From NCBI RefSeq assembly GCF_024347395.1, contig NZ_AP025472.1, positions 496,001 to 560,000 on the forward strand: a stretch of DNA of 64,000 nt. Reading direction: 5' to 3'. Of this stretch, positions 35,763 through 45,142 are shown piece after piece. Numbering within the stretch: position 1 is the stretch's first letter; every line of letters begins with the position of its first letter. The notes below the pieces were generated by a model. It saw only the letters and a list, made by a program, of their open reading frames with translations. It was not told the DNA's origin and searched no databases. The position numbers were made by a program, and so were the translations under genes. Source of the DNA: Vibrio cortegadensis. GTDB taxonomy: Bacteria > Pseudomonadota > Gammaproteobacteria > Enterobacterales > Vibrionaceae.

Positions 35763-36533
35763 ATGTACAGCTTATATTGGACCGCTTTTTGTAGCTTATT
35801 AACGAAAGAGGTGAACCGATTCACTCGTATTTGGGTGCAAACTTTGGTTCCGCCAGCAATCACTATGACACTCTACTTCATCATTTTCGGTAACCTGATT
35901 GGTGCTCGAATCGGTGAAATGAATGGCTTTAGCTATATGGAATACATCGTCCCTGGTTTGATCATGATGTCGGTGATCACCAACTCGTATTCGAATGTCG
36001 CCTCCTCATTTTTTAGTGCTAAGTTCCAAAAAAACATCGAAGAACTACTGGTGGCCCCGGTTCCAAACTATGTCATTATCGCAGGTTTCGTGATGGGGGG
36101 AGTCGTACGAGGTTTACTTGTTGGTACGATCGTAACATTCGTTTCACTGTTTTTTGTCGATCTACAAGTTGATCACTGGGGTGTCATCATTGCGACGGTT
36201 TTCTTAACGTCGATTGTGTTTGCGCTTGGTGGATTAATTAATGCGGTATTTGCACGAACGTTTGATGATATCTCGATTATTCCAACCTTTATTCTGACAC
36301 CGTTGACATACTTGGGTGGGGTTTTCTACTCAATCAGTCTGCTGCCTGAATTCTGGCAAGGCGTGTCTAAATTGAACCCGATAGTCTACATGGTTAATGC
36401 ATTCAGATATGGCTTCTTGGGTGTTTCAGATGTAGGTATTGTGACGTCTTTTACGGTTCTGGGTGTGTTTATTGTGGCTCTTTATGCAGTGGCTCACTAC
36501 TTAGTGACAAAAGGCATTGGTTTACGCAGTTAA
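35763..36533 (+). CDS. yadH: ABC transporter permease YadH
   Basis: A 256-residue ABC-2 permease with six membrane segments; RIWVQTLVPPAITMTLYFIIFGNLIG near the N-terminus and FILTPLTYLGGVFYS near 185 are the family landmarks. The start is this ATG: it follows the run GGGGGGG at good spacing and matches homologues (MYSLYW), whereas a longer frame starts with TTG inside yadG. Pairs with YadG as an exporter of unknown substrate. Confidence 0.93.
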   Translation: MYSLYWTAFCSLLTKEVNRFTRIWVQTLVPPAITMTLYFIIFGNLIGARIGEMNGFSYMEYIVPGLIMMSVITNSYSNVASSFFSAKFQKNIEELLVAPVPNYVIIAGFVMGGVVRGLLVGTIVTFVSLFFVDLQVDHWGVIIATVFLTSIVFALGGLINAVFARTFDDISIIPTFILTPLTYLGGVFYSISLLPEFWQGVSKLNPIVYMVNAFRYGFLGVSDVGIVTSFTVLGVFIVALYAVAHYLVTKGIGLRS

Positions 36534-36580
36534 GCTTACGTAATTAAGAAAAGTAATATCTTAGCCAGTAGCTTTAAATT

Positions 36581-36614
36581 AAAAAGGCGCAATCATTCGT
36601 GATTGCGCCTTTTT
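36581..36614. terminator. Bidirectional terminator between yadH and panC
   Basis: AAAAAGGCGCAATCA and TGATTGCGCCTTTTT form a 15-bp stem with loop TTCG between convergent genes. Confidence 0.96.
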
Positions 36615-36641
36615 ATTAGGTGAACAGTTAATAATAAACGA

Positions 36642-37535
36642 CTACTCTGCTTTTTCTTCTGTGGTTTCCGGCTCTTTTACTTCCGCAGCTAGATCCAAAA
36701 CTTGGTTATCAATTAAACGAGCTTGACCTAAGAATGCGGACATTAAAATTACCGCTTGGCTGCTTTCCGCTGATACCGCTTGTAGAGTGCTCGCATCACG
36801 AATGAAGATTTCATCTGGTTGTAAGCCTGCGGCACGTAGTTGATCGCTCGCATCTTCAATCACAGAAGCGTAATCATCACGGCCACCACGGATAGCACTG
36901 CTTATCCAGCGCATGGTTCTCGCTAACACAGGAGCTCGCTGGCGCTGATCAATGGTCAGTAAGCCATTACGTGAGCTAAGCGCTAAGCCGTCCATTTCAC
37001 GGACTGTTGGTACACCAATAATTTTGATATCTAACGCAAGGTCAATCGTCATTTGACGTATCACAGCAAGCTGTTGGTAATCTTTTTCGCCAAAGCAAGC
37101 GACATCGGGTTGAACGATGTTGAATAGCTTCGTCACTATGGTGGAAACACCACGGAAATGACCCGGACGAGAAACACCTTCCAGCATTTGTGATAAGCCA
37201 GGCACTTCAACAGAGGTCTGTTTATCCAAACCGCCTGGGTACATGATCTCTGGCGTCGGAGTAAAGACGAGATCGACCGCTTCGCCGTTAAGTTTGCTTA
37301 AATCGTCCTCTAACGTGCGTGGGTAGTTTGTTAAATCGTCTGCACGTTCGAACTGCATAGGATTCACAAAAATACTCACGATGACGATATCGGCATGTTC
37401 ACGAGCTTTGCGCACTAAGGTAAGATGCCCTTCATGCAAGTTGCCCATAGTGGGAACAAAAGCAATGGTTCGTCCATCACGCTTCAACTGTTTGATCTGT
37501 TCGCGTAAAGCGGTTATTTCAGCAAAAGTTTGCAT
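36642..37535 (-). CDS. panC: Pantothenate synthetase
   Basis: Condenses pantoate with beta-alanine using ATP, the last step to vitamin B5. The nucleotidyltransferase motif HEGH is at 34-37 (MGNLHEGHLTLV), FGEKDYQQLAVIRQM near 148 binds substrate and ALSSRNGLL near 182 is the KMSKS-like region. Length 297 is slightly above the usual 280-285 because of an acidic C-terminal tail. It lies 8 bases after panB in the same operon. Confidence 0.98.
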   Translation of the reverse strand: MQTFAEITALREQIKQLKRDGRTIAFVPTMGNLHEGHLTLVRKAREHADIVIVSIFVNPMQFERADDLTNYPRTLEDDLSKLNGEAVDLVFTPTPEIMYPGGLDKQTSVEVPGLSQMLEGVSRPGHFRGVSTIVTKLFNIVQPDVACFGEKDYQQLAVIRQMTIDLALDIKIIGVPTVREMDGLALSSRNGLLTIDQRQRAPVLARTMRWISSAIRGGRDDYASVIEDASDQLRAAGLQPDEIFIRDASTLQAVSAESSQAVILMSAFLGQARLIDNQVLDLAAEVKEPETTEEKAE

Positions 37536-37543
37536 AGTCTTTC

Positions 37544-38338
37544 CTAAGCGATGGTGTGTGCGTCATCAGGGAAAGTCCCTTGTTGCACATCAGCAATGTA
37601 CTTCGCGACAGCTTTACGCATGTCTCCAGTTTCAGCCAAGAAATCTTTAGAGAATTTTGGCATATAGTTCGCTGAAATCCCGAACATATCGTGCATTACC
37701 AAAATCTGACCATCGGTGACGTTGCCAGCACCAATGCCGATAACAGGTACATTACACGCTTTGGTAATGCGTTCAGCAAGTGATGCAGGAACGCATTCTA
37801 GTAATACGATTTGGGCTCCAGCATTCTGCAATGCTAAGGCATCAGATACCATTTTATCTGCTTGTTCTTGGTCACGACCTTGGATCTTGTAGCCACCAAA
37901 AATATTGACAGATTGAGGCGTTAAACCGAGGTGAGCACAAACAGGGACAGCGCGTTCTGTTAGTTTCTCTACGGTTTCAACTAACCATCGACCACCTTCA
38001 ATCTTAACCATGTTAGCGCCAGCTCTCATCAAGGTTGCTGCGTTCTCGCAAGCTTGTTCAGGTGTCGCGTAGCTCATGAATGGCATGTCTGACATTAATA
38101 GACAGTTAGGGCTACCAGCTCGAACCATTTTAGTATGGTAAGCAATATCTTCAACCGTCACTGGCAAAGTATCATTCTTACCTTGCAGTACCATTCCTAA
38201 AGAGTCGCCAACCAATAATACTGGCATCTCTTGGCTTTCAAACAGTTGAGCAAAGCTTGCATCATAGGCTGTTGATGTCGCAAACTTGCGGCCTTCTTGC
38301 TTGCATTTGATTAGATCATTAATGGTGATTTTTTTCAT
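37544..38338 (-). CDS. panB: 3-methyl-2-oxobutanoate hydroxymethyltransferase
   Basis: Adds a hydroxymethyl group from methylene-tetrahydrofolate to 2-ketoisovalerate, making ketopantoate. The 264 residues show YDASFAQLFE near 24, LLVGDSLGMVLQG near 41, KIEGG near 113, and IGIGAG near 195. It sits between folK and panC; linking a folate gene with this folate-dependent enzyme is common in gamma-proteobacteria. Confidence 0.98.
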   Translation of the reverse strand: MKKITINDLIKCKQEGRKFATSTAYDASFAQLFESQEMPVLLVGDSLGMVLQGKNDTLPVTVEDIAYHTKMVRAGSPNCLLMSDMPFMSYATPEQACENAATLMRAGANMVKIEGGRWLVETVEKLTERAVPVCAHLGLTPQSVNIFGGYKIQGRDQEQADKMVSDALALQNAGAQIVLLECVPASLAERITKACNVPVIGIGAGNVTDGQILVMHDMFGISANYMPKFSKDFLAETGDMRKAVAKYIADVQQGTFPDDAHTIA

Positions 38339-38388
38339 TGATTATCCTTATCAGTGTTTGGCTGTAAACGGAGTGCTATAACCTTCCG

Positions 38389-38874
38389 TTATGAACGCCA
38401 AATACTGAGTCCATTTTGGTCAACGACTGTTAATAGATCGGCAAGTCGCTCGCCATCAGGGAGTTGTAAACTTGGTGCGATTTCAGCAAGCGGGTAGAGC
38501 ACGAATTCACGCTCTTTCATTCCATAATGCGGAACGACTAGACGCTCGGAATCGATCACCTCATTGCCGTATAAGATAATATCGAGATCTAAGGTTCTTG
38601 GACCCCAGCGCTCATCTTTACGGACACGCCCTTGTTCTAGCTCAATCGCTTGTGTGCAGTCGAGCAGTTCAAGTGGCGTTAATTCGGTTTGAATTTCAAC
38701 AACAGCATTGATGTAATCTGGTTGGTCTTGCGGCCCCATGGGTGTGCTACTGTATAGCATAGAGGCTTTCACTAACTCAGATTTAGGCAGTAACCTTAGC
38801 GCATCAATCGCACGGTTTGCTTGAGATACCGGATCGGTAAGGTTGCTGCCTACAGCAATGTACGTTGTGATCAT
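38389..38874 (-). CDS. folK: 2-amino-4-hydroxy-6-hydroxymethyldihydropteridine pyrophosphokinase
   Basis: Transfers pyrophosphate from ATP to the pterin precursor of folate. The 161 residues have the HPPK signature: VGSNLTDP near 8, SSTPMGPQDQPDYINAVVEI near 43 and RKDERWGPRTLDLDIILYG near 82, including the two metal-binding aspartates (DLD). Its ATG overlaps the pcnB stop by four bases (ATGA), so translation is probably coupled. Confidence 0.97.
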   Translation of the reverse strand: MITTYIAVGSNLTDPVSQANRAIDALRLLPKSELVKASMLYSSTPMGPQDQPDYINAVVEIQTELTPLELLDCTQAIELEQGRVRKDERWGPRTLDLDIILYGNEVIDSERLVVPHYGMKEREFVLYPLAEIAPSLQLPDGERLADLLTVVDQNGLSIWRS

Positions 38875-40232
38875 TCTGCTGATTTCGCTTTTTTATTGCG
38901 GTAATTCTTACGACGACGAGTTTGGCCTGAGCGATTCGGTGCTCCATCGACTTCGTTTGCCATCGCTTGACGCATATTACGGCCCGCTTTTTGGTAGGTG
39001 TCCCACCATTTTGCTAGCTTCTCAGTTTCGCCTTGTTCAACTTCACCACGCATTTCTAAGAAATCATAGCCAGCACGGAACTTATTCAGCTCCATAAGGC
39101 GAGAAGCGCGTTTGCCATTGCGACGAGGAAGACGCAATTGAAGCTGCCAAATCTCGCGAATGGTAGCGGTATGACGACGAGGAATGGCTATTGAGCGCAC
39201 TTGCTTATCAAGTATCAGGTTGCTTGCTTCCATTACGGCATCGTAATGGGCCATACCTTGCTCTGCGACTAGCTTGTCTGCCAGTTTGTTCATTGGGTAC
39301 CACAAAATAGCGGCAAACATGAATGCTGGGTTAATACGCTTACCATCTTCAATTCTAAGATCAGTCGAATCAAGCACCAGATCAAGCATCATCTCTGTCG
39401 GTGATGAGTAATCTTCAGTGAACTCTTCGGCAATCGATGGGAACATCTGTTGGAATAGGTTGTACTCACGCATTAAGTGGTACGTCTCTAAACCGTATCC
39501 TGATTGAAGTAGCTTTAATGACTCTTCAAATAGGCGAGCTGAAGGAATATCTTGCAGAAGATGAGCGAGTTCCTCGATAGGAGCGCCAGTATCTTCTTCG
39601 ATATCAAAATCGAGTTTTGCCGCAAAGCGAATAGCGCGCAGCATGCGTACTGGATCTTCACGGTAACGAGTTTCTGGATGACCAATCAGGCGAATCAGCT
39701 TGTCTTCAAGGTCTTCAATACCGTCAGCATAATCATGGATGCTGTAATCAGCAATATTGTAGTACATCGCGTTGATGGTGAAATCACGGCGCTCGGCATC
39801 TTCATCGACGCTGCCGTACACGTTATCACGCAGTAGCATGCCTTCAGTCGACTGAGCTGAAACATTTTTACTTGGTTCTTGATGATGCCCACGGAAGGTT
39901 GCAACTTCAATGATATCGCGACCAAACATGATGTGAGCAAGTCTAAAGCGACGTCCAATAAGACGGCAGTTTCTAAAGAGGTGCTTGATCTGTTCTGGGG
40001 TCGCATTGGTCGCGATGTCGAAATCTTTAGGCTGTTCTGCCAGTAAAAGATCGCGTACACCTCCGCCAACTAAAAATGCATCAAAACCGGCACCGTTTAG
40101 TCGATAGAGAACTTTTAGAGCATTATCGCTGATCTGCTTACGTGAAATATTGTGCTCTTGGCGAGTGATAATATTCAGGGCTAAATCTCCGTTTTCGCGT
40201 TCGTTGCGAATAGTAATGTCGTTTTTATTCAT
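38871..40232 (-). CDS. pcnB: Poly(A) polymerase I
   Basis: Adds poly(A) tails to RNA 3' ends, promoting decay by the degradosome. The nucleotidyltransferase core FLVGGGVRDLLLAEQPKDFDIATNA (about 55-79) holds the catalytic DxD; the RNA-binding Arg/Lys-rich C-terminus (RSGQTRRRKNYRNKKAKS) is typical. The start is uncertain: the first ATG has no Shine-Dalgarno sequence and lies 9 bases after a T-tailed hairpin. E. coli pcnB starts at AUU, and here GGAG at 40190-40187 lies 8 bases before a CTG codon (40178), with an ATT two codons further on. Conserved residues begin after these. Confidence 0.93.
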   Translation of the reverse strand: MNKNDITIRNERENGDLALNIITRQEHNISRKQISDNALKVLYRLNGAGFDAFLVGGGVRDLLLAEQPKDFDIATNATPEQIKHLFRNCRLIGRRFRLAHIMFGRDIIEVATFRGHHQEPSKNVSAQSTEGMLLRDNVYGSVDEDAERRDFTINAMYYNIADYSIHDYADGIEDLEDKLIRLIGHPETRYREDPVRMLRAIRFAAKLDFDIEEDTGAPIEELAHLLQDIPSARLFEESLKLLQSGYGLETYHLMREYNLFQQMFPSIAEEFTEDYSSPTEMMLDLVLDSTDLRIEDGKRINPAFMFAAILWYPMNKLADKLVAEQGMAHYDAVMEASNLILDKQVRSIAIPRRHTATIREIWQLQLRLPRRNGKRASRLMELNKFRAGYDFLEMRGEVEQGETEKLAKWWDTYQKAGRNMRQAMANEVDGAPNRSGQTRRRKNYRNKKAKSAE

Positions 40233-40240
40233 TAACTTAT

Positions 40241-40265
40241 CGAAAAAGTTGGTATCGCCAACTTT
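40241..40265 (-). terminator. T-tailed hairpin between gluQ and pcnB
   Basis: On the minus strand AAAGTTGG pairs with CCAACTTT around CGATA and is followed by TTCG. It sits directly before the first ATG of pcnB, so it acts as terminator of gluQ, attenuator of pcnB, or both. Confidence 0.7.
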
Positions 40266-40319
40266 GCCTTTATTCTGTTCTAAATGGCGTTATGCTCATT
40301 ATTTGCGGCTAATCATAGC

Positions 40320-41243
40320 CTAGCTGACGCCATTTGAGAATCTTGGTGTGATCTCGATCTGCGAAGGTAGTTGCTTTAAGTGCCAATTTTGGCAGCCCCA
40401 ACGAATAATTTCATCGATGCTTGCGCTTTGCATTTCTTGGTTTATTTCAAACCCTAAAAATGACATGGCATTCAGTAATGTTGCTTTCGGATTTCGCACA
40501 TCTATTGCGGTGGCATGATTTTGTTTCGATAGCTTATTCCCATTTCCATCCATCGCAAGAGGTAAATGAAGATAGCTTACCGGTTCATGACCTAAGGTTC
40601 GGTACAGACTAATTTGACGACCAGTCGGCTCTATCAGATCGGCGCCACGAACGACTTGCGTGATACCTTGGTCAATGTCATCGAGTACAACCGCTAGATT
40701 ATACGCGTAGAGGCCATCACGACGTTTAATGATGAAGTCTTCTTCCGCTAGCGCTTTAGGGATGGTTATCTCTGCATGACGCTGGTCTAAGAAGCGCTCA
40801 ACAGGGTGTGCCATTTTTAAGCGTATCGAACAATTGTCTGTAGAGGTAAGCTGTTTATCTCGGCAAGTACCGTTATAGAATCCGCCGCTCTGTTTAATCT
40901 GCTTACGTGAGCATTGGCAATAATAGGCTTGTTTGCTGCTTAGCCATTTATCGATTTGATCTTGGTAAAGATCATGCCTTTTACTTTGGTAAACCACATC
41001 ACCATCCCAATAGAGGTGATAAGCTTCCAGTGCAGATAAGATTAATTTAGATGCGCCCACCATTTCTCGTGGTGGATCTAAATCTTCCATTCTGACTAAC
41101 CATTGCCCACCCATAGACTTTGCTTGGAAATAGCTTCCCAGCGCCGCAATTAAGGATCCAAAATGCAGAGGTCCTGAAGGCGAAGGGGCAAATCTTCCAA
41201 TGTAAGGCGAGGTGTTGATAGGTGATGATGTATTGTTGGTCAT
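40320..41243 (-). CDS. gluQ: Glutamyl-queuosine tRNA(Asp) synthetase
   Basis: A truncated glutamyl-tRNA synthetase-like enzyme that attaches glutamate to queuosine 34 of tRNA(Asp). It has the catalytic half only: the HIGH-like APSPSGPLHFGSLIAAL near 18-34, zinc cysteines in CQCSRKQIKQSGGFYNGTC near 110-128, and KLSKQNHA in place of KMSKS. The anticodon domain is absent, as in the family. The start is the ATG at 41243; a TTG three codons upstream is possible. dksA lies upstream with an intrinsic terminator between, as in enterobacteria. Confidence 0.95.
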   Translation of the reverse strand: MTNNTSSPINTSPYIGRFAPSPSGPLHFGSLIAALGSYFQAKSMGGQWLVRMEDLDPPREMVGASKLILSALEAYHLYWDGDVVYQSKRHDLYQDQIDKWLSSKQAYYCQCSRKQIKQSGGFYNGTCRDKQLTSTDNCSIRLKMAHPVERFLDQRHAEITIPKALAEEDFIIKRRDGLYAYNLAVVLDDIDQGITQVVRGADLIEPTGRQISLYRTLGHEPVSYLHLPLAMDGNGNKLSKQNHATAIDVRNPKATLLNAMSFLGFEINQEMQSASIDEIIRWGCQNWHLKQLPSQIEITPRFSNGVS

Positions 41244-41269
41244 AGCGATCAAGTTGGCATTGGTTAATC

Positions 41270-41295
41270 AAAAAAGGGAGCCTAAGCTCCCTTTT
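41270..41295 (-). terminator. Terminator between dksA and gluQ
   Basis: GGGAGC and GCTCCC pair around a 4-base loop, with A and T runs on both sides. It is 18 bases after the dksA stop. Confidence 0.88.
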
Positions 41296-41312
41296 AAAAC
41301 AAAGTAAGGCGA

Positions 41313-41759
41313 TTAGCCCTGCATCTGTTTTTCTTTAATTTCTGCAAGCGTTTTACAGTCGATACATAGATCAGCTGTTGGGCGAGCTTCAAGACGGCGT
41401 ACACCAATCTCGATACCACATGAATCACAGAAACCGAAGTCTTCATCTTCGATCTTAACCAGCGTCTTTTCAATCTTCTTGATTAGACGACGTTCACGAT
41501 CGCGGTTACGTAATTCTAAGCTGAACTCTTCTTCTTGAGAAGCACGGTCAACGGGATCGGGGAAGTTTGCTGCTTCATCCTGCATATGGTGAACAGTACG
41601 ATCAACTTCTTCCCTGAGCTGGTTGCGCCACGCTTCTAAAATTTTAGTAAAATGAAGCGTTTGTTCAGGTGACATGTACTCTTCACCTGGTATTTCTTTA
41701 TACGGTTCAACACCTGCAATGGCTAGGATGCCTAGCGCTTTTTTCTTTGATTCTGGCAT
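41313..41759 (-). CDS. dksA: RNA polymerase-binding transcription factor DksA
   Basis: Binds the secondary channel of RNA polymerase and with ppGpp adjusts rRNA and amino acid promoters. The coiled coil (about 33-108) carries the acidic tip Asp68 and Asp71 (FPDPVDRAS). The zinc finger cysteines are 111, 114, 132 and 135. Length 148 is close to E. coli (151). It lies upstream of gluQ and downstream of sfsA, the enterobacterial order. Confidence 0.98.
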   Translation of the reverse strand: MPESKKKALGILAIAGVEPYKEIPGEEYMSPEQTLHFTKILEAWRNQLREEVDRTVHHMQDEAANFPDPVDRASQEEEFSLELRNRDRERRLIKKIEKTLVKIEDEDFGFCDSCGIEIGVRRLEARPTADLCIDCKTLAEIKEKQMQG

Positions 41760-41860
41760 GCAGCATCTCCTACTTACACCTAGTCAACTGCTTAGCAGTT
41801 AATTTGAGGCGGGTATCTATAGCAGAAAGCAGTTGTGGTGGCAAATCCTGAGTTATAAAT

Positions 41861-41881
41861 TTATCTTCATTGTGAAGATAA
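41861..41881 (-). terminator. Possible terminator of sfsA
   Basis: TTATCTTC and GAAGATAA form an 8-bp stem around a 5-base loop, followed on the minus strand by the weak tract ATTTATAA. Confidence 0.5.
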
Positions 41882-41889
41882 CATCACTT

Positions 41890-42627
41890 TTACTGCTTAT
41901 TGATAAATTCAATAGCAGAAACTAGCTTTATCTCAGAATCGTTCAGTTCCGCTTTGTAACAGAGAACTTCCACTCCGGCATTTCTTGCTTCAATGAGTAA
42001 TTGTGAATATTTGGCGTCTATATGGTGTGCCGCAGAGACTTTTTCAATCCCTGAATGTAAAACAGTGAATAAAAGTACGGCTTTACTTCCAGTATTGACC
42101 ATTTCTGTGAGTTCACGTAAATGTTTCTGCCCACGAGTCGTTACTGTGTCGGGAAAATAGCCTTGCCCAATCGTGTCACCGTTATGAGTCTCATCGAGCA
42201 GAGTGACGCTTTTCACTTCTATATAGCACTTTGGTTTATTTTCTGCTGTTAGCAATATATCAATTCTGCTGTTTTCATTGCCATATTTCACCTCTGTTTT
42301 CAGTTCGTCGTACCCTAATAATTCCGAAATGACATTGTTATTGATGGCTTCAACCGCGAGTTGATTGGCTCTTGCTGTATTGATACAGATGAAATGCCCC
42401 TGAGAGGTTTCAGAAAGCTCCCAGCTATTGGGGTATTTTCGTTTTGGGTTATCAGAGGTGGAATACCAAACCTTATCTCCAGGCGTCGCGCAACCGGTCA
42501 TTGCTCCAGTATTGGCACAATGGATGGTTCGTTCGCTTCCATCGTCGAGTTTTATATCCGCAAGGAAACGTTTGTATCTTTTTATTAGCGTGGCGCTTTC
42601 TAATCGTGGGTTAAAGTGCATTCTCAT
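41890..42627 (-). CDS. sfsA: Sugar fermentation stimulation protein SfsA
   Basis: A 245-residue DNA-binding/nuclease-fold protein. Recognised by FLADIKLDDGSERTIHCANTGAM (about 21-43), RIDILLTAENKPKCYIEVKSVTL near 121 and FPDTVTTRGQKHLREL near 154; the D..ExK pattern (DILL, EVKS) resembles a nuclease-type active site. In E. coli it influences maltose metabolism genes; the biochemical role is unclear. It is divergent from hrpB with 49 bases between. Confidence 0.94.
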   Translation of the reverse strand: MRMHFNPRLESATLIKRYKRFLADIKLDDGSERTIHCANTGAMTGCATPGDKVWYSTSDNPKRKYPNSWELSETSQGHFICINTARANQLAVEAINNNVISELLGYDELKTEVKYGNENSRIDILLTAENKPKCYIEVKSVTLLDETHNGDTIGQGYFPDTVTTRGQKHLRELTEMVNTGSKAVLLFTVLHSGIEKVSAAHHIDAKYSQLLIEARNAGVEVLCYKAELNDSEIKLVSAIEFINKQ

Positions 42628-42676
42628 ACTGTTTTTATGTACAATGATGGTCTCATTAAATCATAAGGGTTGACCA

Positions 42677-45142
42677 TTGTCACAACTGCCTATTGAAGCT
42701 GTGATGCCCGAGTTACTTGCCGGCGTCCAAAGTCATCATCAACTGATCTTAAAAGCGGCTCCCGGTGCCGGGAAGTCGACACATTTCCCTCTCCAACTGC
42801 TTAAAACTGGTGGGCTTGCTGGCAAGATCATCATGCTGGAACCAAGGCGTTTAGCGGCTCGTAATATTGCTCAGTATCTATCAAAGCAGTTCGGTGAAAC
42901 GGTTGGGCAGTCGGTGGGCTATCGAGTTCGTGGTGAAAGCAAAGTGAGCTCACAGACAAAGCTAGAGATTGTCACCGAAGGGATTATGACCCGAATGATC
43001 CAGAGCGATCCGGAACTGTCGGGTGTGAGTTTACTGATTTTTGATGAGTTCCATGAACGCAGCATTCATGCGGATACAGCGCTGGCATTAAGTTTAGAGA
43101 TCCAAGAGGCTTTGCGAGATGATCTGAAAATTGTGGTGATGTCTGCAACGTTAGATCAGCAGGCTTTGCAATCTTTGCTGCCCGAAGCTTGTTATGTGGA
43201 ATCTCAGGGGCGCTCTTTTCCTGTGGAGTATCGCTACTCTGCGCTTGGGGTTAATGAGTATCTTGTGCCTGCGATGGCGAAAAGAATTGAACACTTGATC
43301 ACGACAGAAGAGGGCTCCTTACTCGCTTTTCTTCCCGGAGTCGGTGCGATCAAACAGCTAGAAGTGTCGCTAACCAGTTTGCTTCCAGATGTTGATATTT
43401 GTCCTTTGTATGGCCAATTGAATTTTACCCAACAGCAACGTGCGATTGCAGCAAGTGAGAATGGGCGACGCAAAGTGGTGCTTGCAACCAATATTGCGGA
43501 AACCTCTTTAACCATTGAAGGGATCCGTCTTGTTGTGGATTCGGGTTTAGAGCGAGTGGCTAAGTTTGATCTCAAAACGGGGATCACCAAGTTAGAGCAA
43601 ATTAAAATCGCTCAATCTTCCGCAGAGCAACGAGCAGGGCGTGCGGGGCGCTTAGAAAAGGGGATTTGCTTGCGTCTGTATAGTGAAACCCAATTGGCTC
43701 AGCAACCTTATGTGCCAGAGCCTGAAATATTACACGCGGATCTCTCTTCACTCGTTCTAGAGCTCGCGCAGTGGGGAACCGTGAATGTAGATGAATTATC
43801 ATGGTTAGATAAGCCACCAGCAACCGCTCTAAAACAGGCGACCACGCTGCTTTCTTCGTTAAATATATTAGGGGAGAATGCTCAGTTAACGACATTTGGT
43901 AAGCGCGCTCATGAGCTAGGGTTAGATCCTCGAATTGCCAGTATGTTGGTGCATGTGAGCCAGCATCAAAGTGATATGTTGCACTGCGCGATTTTAGTGG
44001 CTGCGTTATTAGAAGAACCTGAACGTAATGTGGCAAACTTGCAGCATTCCCTTCATCGTTTTAAGCAATCCAACCACTCAAAAATGAAGGTTATCACTCA
44101 GCGTGTGAGTGTTTTAGCTAGAAAGCTTAATGTGAGTTTTGATGTGAAAAAAGTCGATGAACGGCAAGTTGGCATCATTTTAAGCTTAGCCTTTCCTGAT
44201 CGTATAGGTCAGCGACGCTCCGCACAATCAGGCCGTTTTATATTATCCAATGGGCATGGTGGTGCGATGGATGAGTCTCAGTCGCTAGCGGATGTGGATT
44301 ATCTTATCGCGATTGATCTGATGCGCTCTGCTCAAGAGGCGAGTCAGATTTTTCTTGCGGCAGAAGTCGACATCATTGCCCTTGAAGCGCATTTCCCATT
44401 TTTGTTTGTGTCTCACGAAGTTGTAGATTGGGATGAAAAACGTGGTCGCTTAATGGCTGAACAACGAACGACTTTAGGAAAGTTAGTCGTTCGACGCAAA
44501 GAGATGAGTCAGCCCGATCAAAGTAAAATGAGCGAAGCTCTGCTCAATTATGTCCGCAGAAAAGGGTTGGAGTGTTTGAACTGGGATGAAAACAGCATCG
44601 CGTTATTAAAACGTATTCGTTGTGCTATTGAGTGGCTACCAGAACAGGATTGGCCCGCGATGGATGATGAGAGTTTATTATCCGATCTTGAATTATGGCT
44701 AGCGCCTTACATGAGCGCTATTACGTCGATCAAACAGCTGAATAAGATGTCGTTAGTGCCCGCATTATTAGCACGCTTAGGCTGGCCTTTGAATCAATCG
44801 ATAGATGAGTGGCTGCCGACTCATTATCAAATGCCAACGGGAAATCGAAAAGTAATTCGTTACCAAACGGGAAATGAACCCATCATTTCAGTGCGAATTC
44901 AGGAAGTTTTTGGTGAGCATGATTCACCAATGATTGCTCAAGGCAGAAAAAAAATCGTACTAGAGTTACTATCGCCTGCACAAAGGCCATTGCAAGTGAC
45001 ACAAGATCTCGCAGGGTTTTGGAGTGGAAGCTACAAAGAGGTTCAAAAAGAGATGAAGGGGCGCTACCCGAAGCATCCTTGGCCTGATGATCCGGCAAAC
45101 CATGTGGCAACGACTAAAACCAAACGACAGTTGAATAAATAA
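42677..45142 (+). CDS. hrpB: ATP-dependent helicase HrpB
   Basis: An 821-residue DEAH-type RNA helicase-like protein. Walker A APGAGKST is at 28-35, motif II DEFH at 123-126 (DEFHERS), SATL near 148, then the helicase C domain (NIAETSLTIEGIRLVVDSG near 274; SAEQRAGRAGR near 313) and the HrpB-specific C-terminal region. The start is a TTG with AAGGG seven bases upstream. Its stop overlaps the mrcB ATG (TAATG). The cellular role is not well defined in any species; the linkage with mrcB is conserved. Confidence 0.94.
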   Translation: MSQLPIEAVMPELLAGVQSHHQLILKAAPGAGKSTHFPLQLLKTGGLAGKIIMLEPRRLAARNIAQYLSKQFGETVGQSVGYRVRGESKVSSQTKLEIVTEGIMTRMIQSDPELSGVSLLIFDEFHERSIHADTALALSLEIQEALRDDLKIVVMSATLDQQALQSLLPEACYVESQGRSFPVEYRYSALGVNEYLVPAMAKRIEHLITTEEGSLLAFLPGVGAIKQLEVSLTSLLPDVDICPLYGQLNFTQQQRAIAASENGRRKVVLATNIAETSLTIEGIRLVVDSGLERVAKFDLKTGITKLEQIKIAQSSAEQRAGRAGRLEKGICLRLYSETQLAQQPYVPEPEILHADLSSLVLELAQWGTVNVDELSWLDKPPATALKQATTLLSSLNILGENAQLTTFGKRAHELGLDPRIASMLVHVSQHQSDMLHCAILVAALLEEPERNVANLQHSLHRFKQSNHSKMKVITQRVSVLARKLNVSFDVKKVDERQVGIILSLAFPDRIGQRRSAQSGRFILSNGHGGAMDESQSLADVDYLIAIDLMRSAQEASQIFLAAEVDIIALEAHFPFLFVSHEVVDWDEKRGRLMAEQRTTLGKLVVRRKEMSQPDQSKMSEALLNYVRRKGLECLNWDENSIALLKRIRCAIEWLPEQDWPAMDDESLLSDLELWLAPYMSAITSIKQLNKMSLVPALLARLGWPLNQSIDEWLPTHYQMPTGNRKVIRYQTGNEPIISVRIQEVFGEHDSPMIAQGRKKIVLELLSPAQRPLQVTQDLAGFWSGSYKEVQKEMKGRYPKHPWPDDPANHVATTKTKRQLNK

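Noticed and set aside
43602..44036. 144-codon minus-strand frame within hrpB
   Set aside because: Overlaps conserved helicase motifs on the other strand; no start context.
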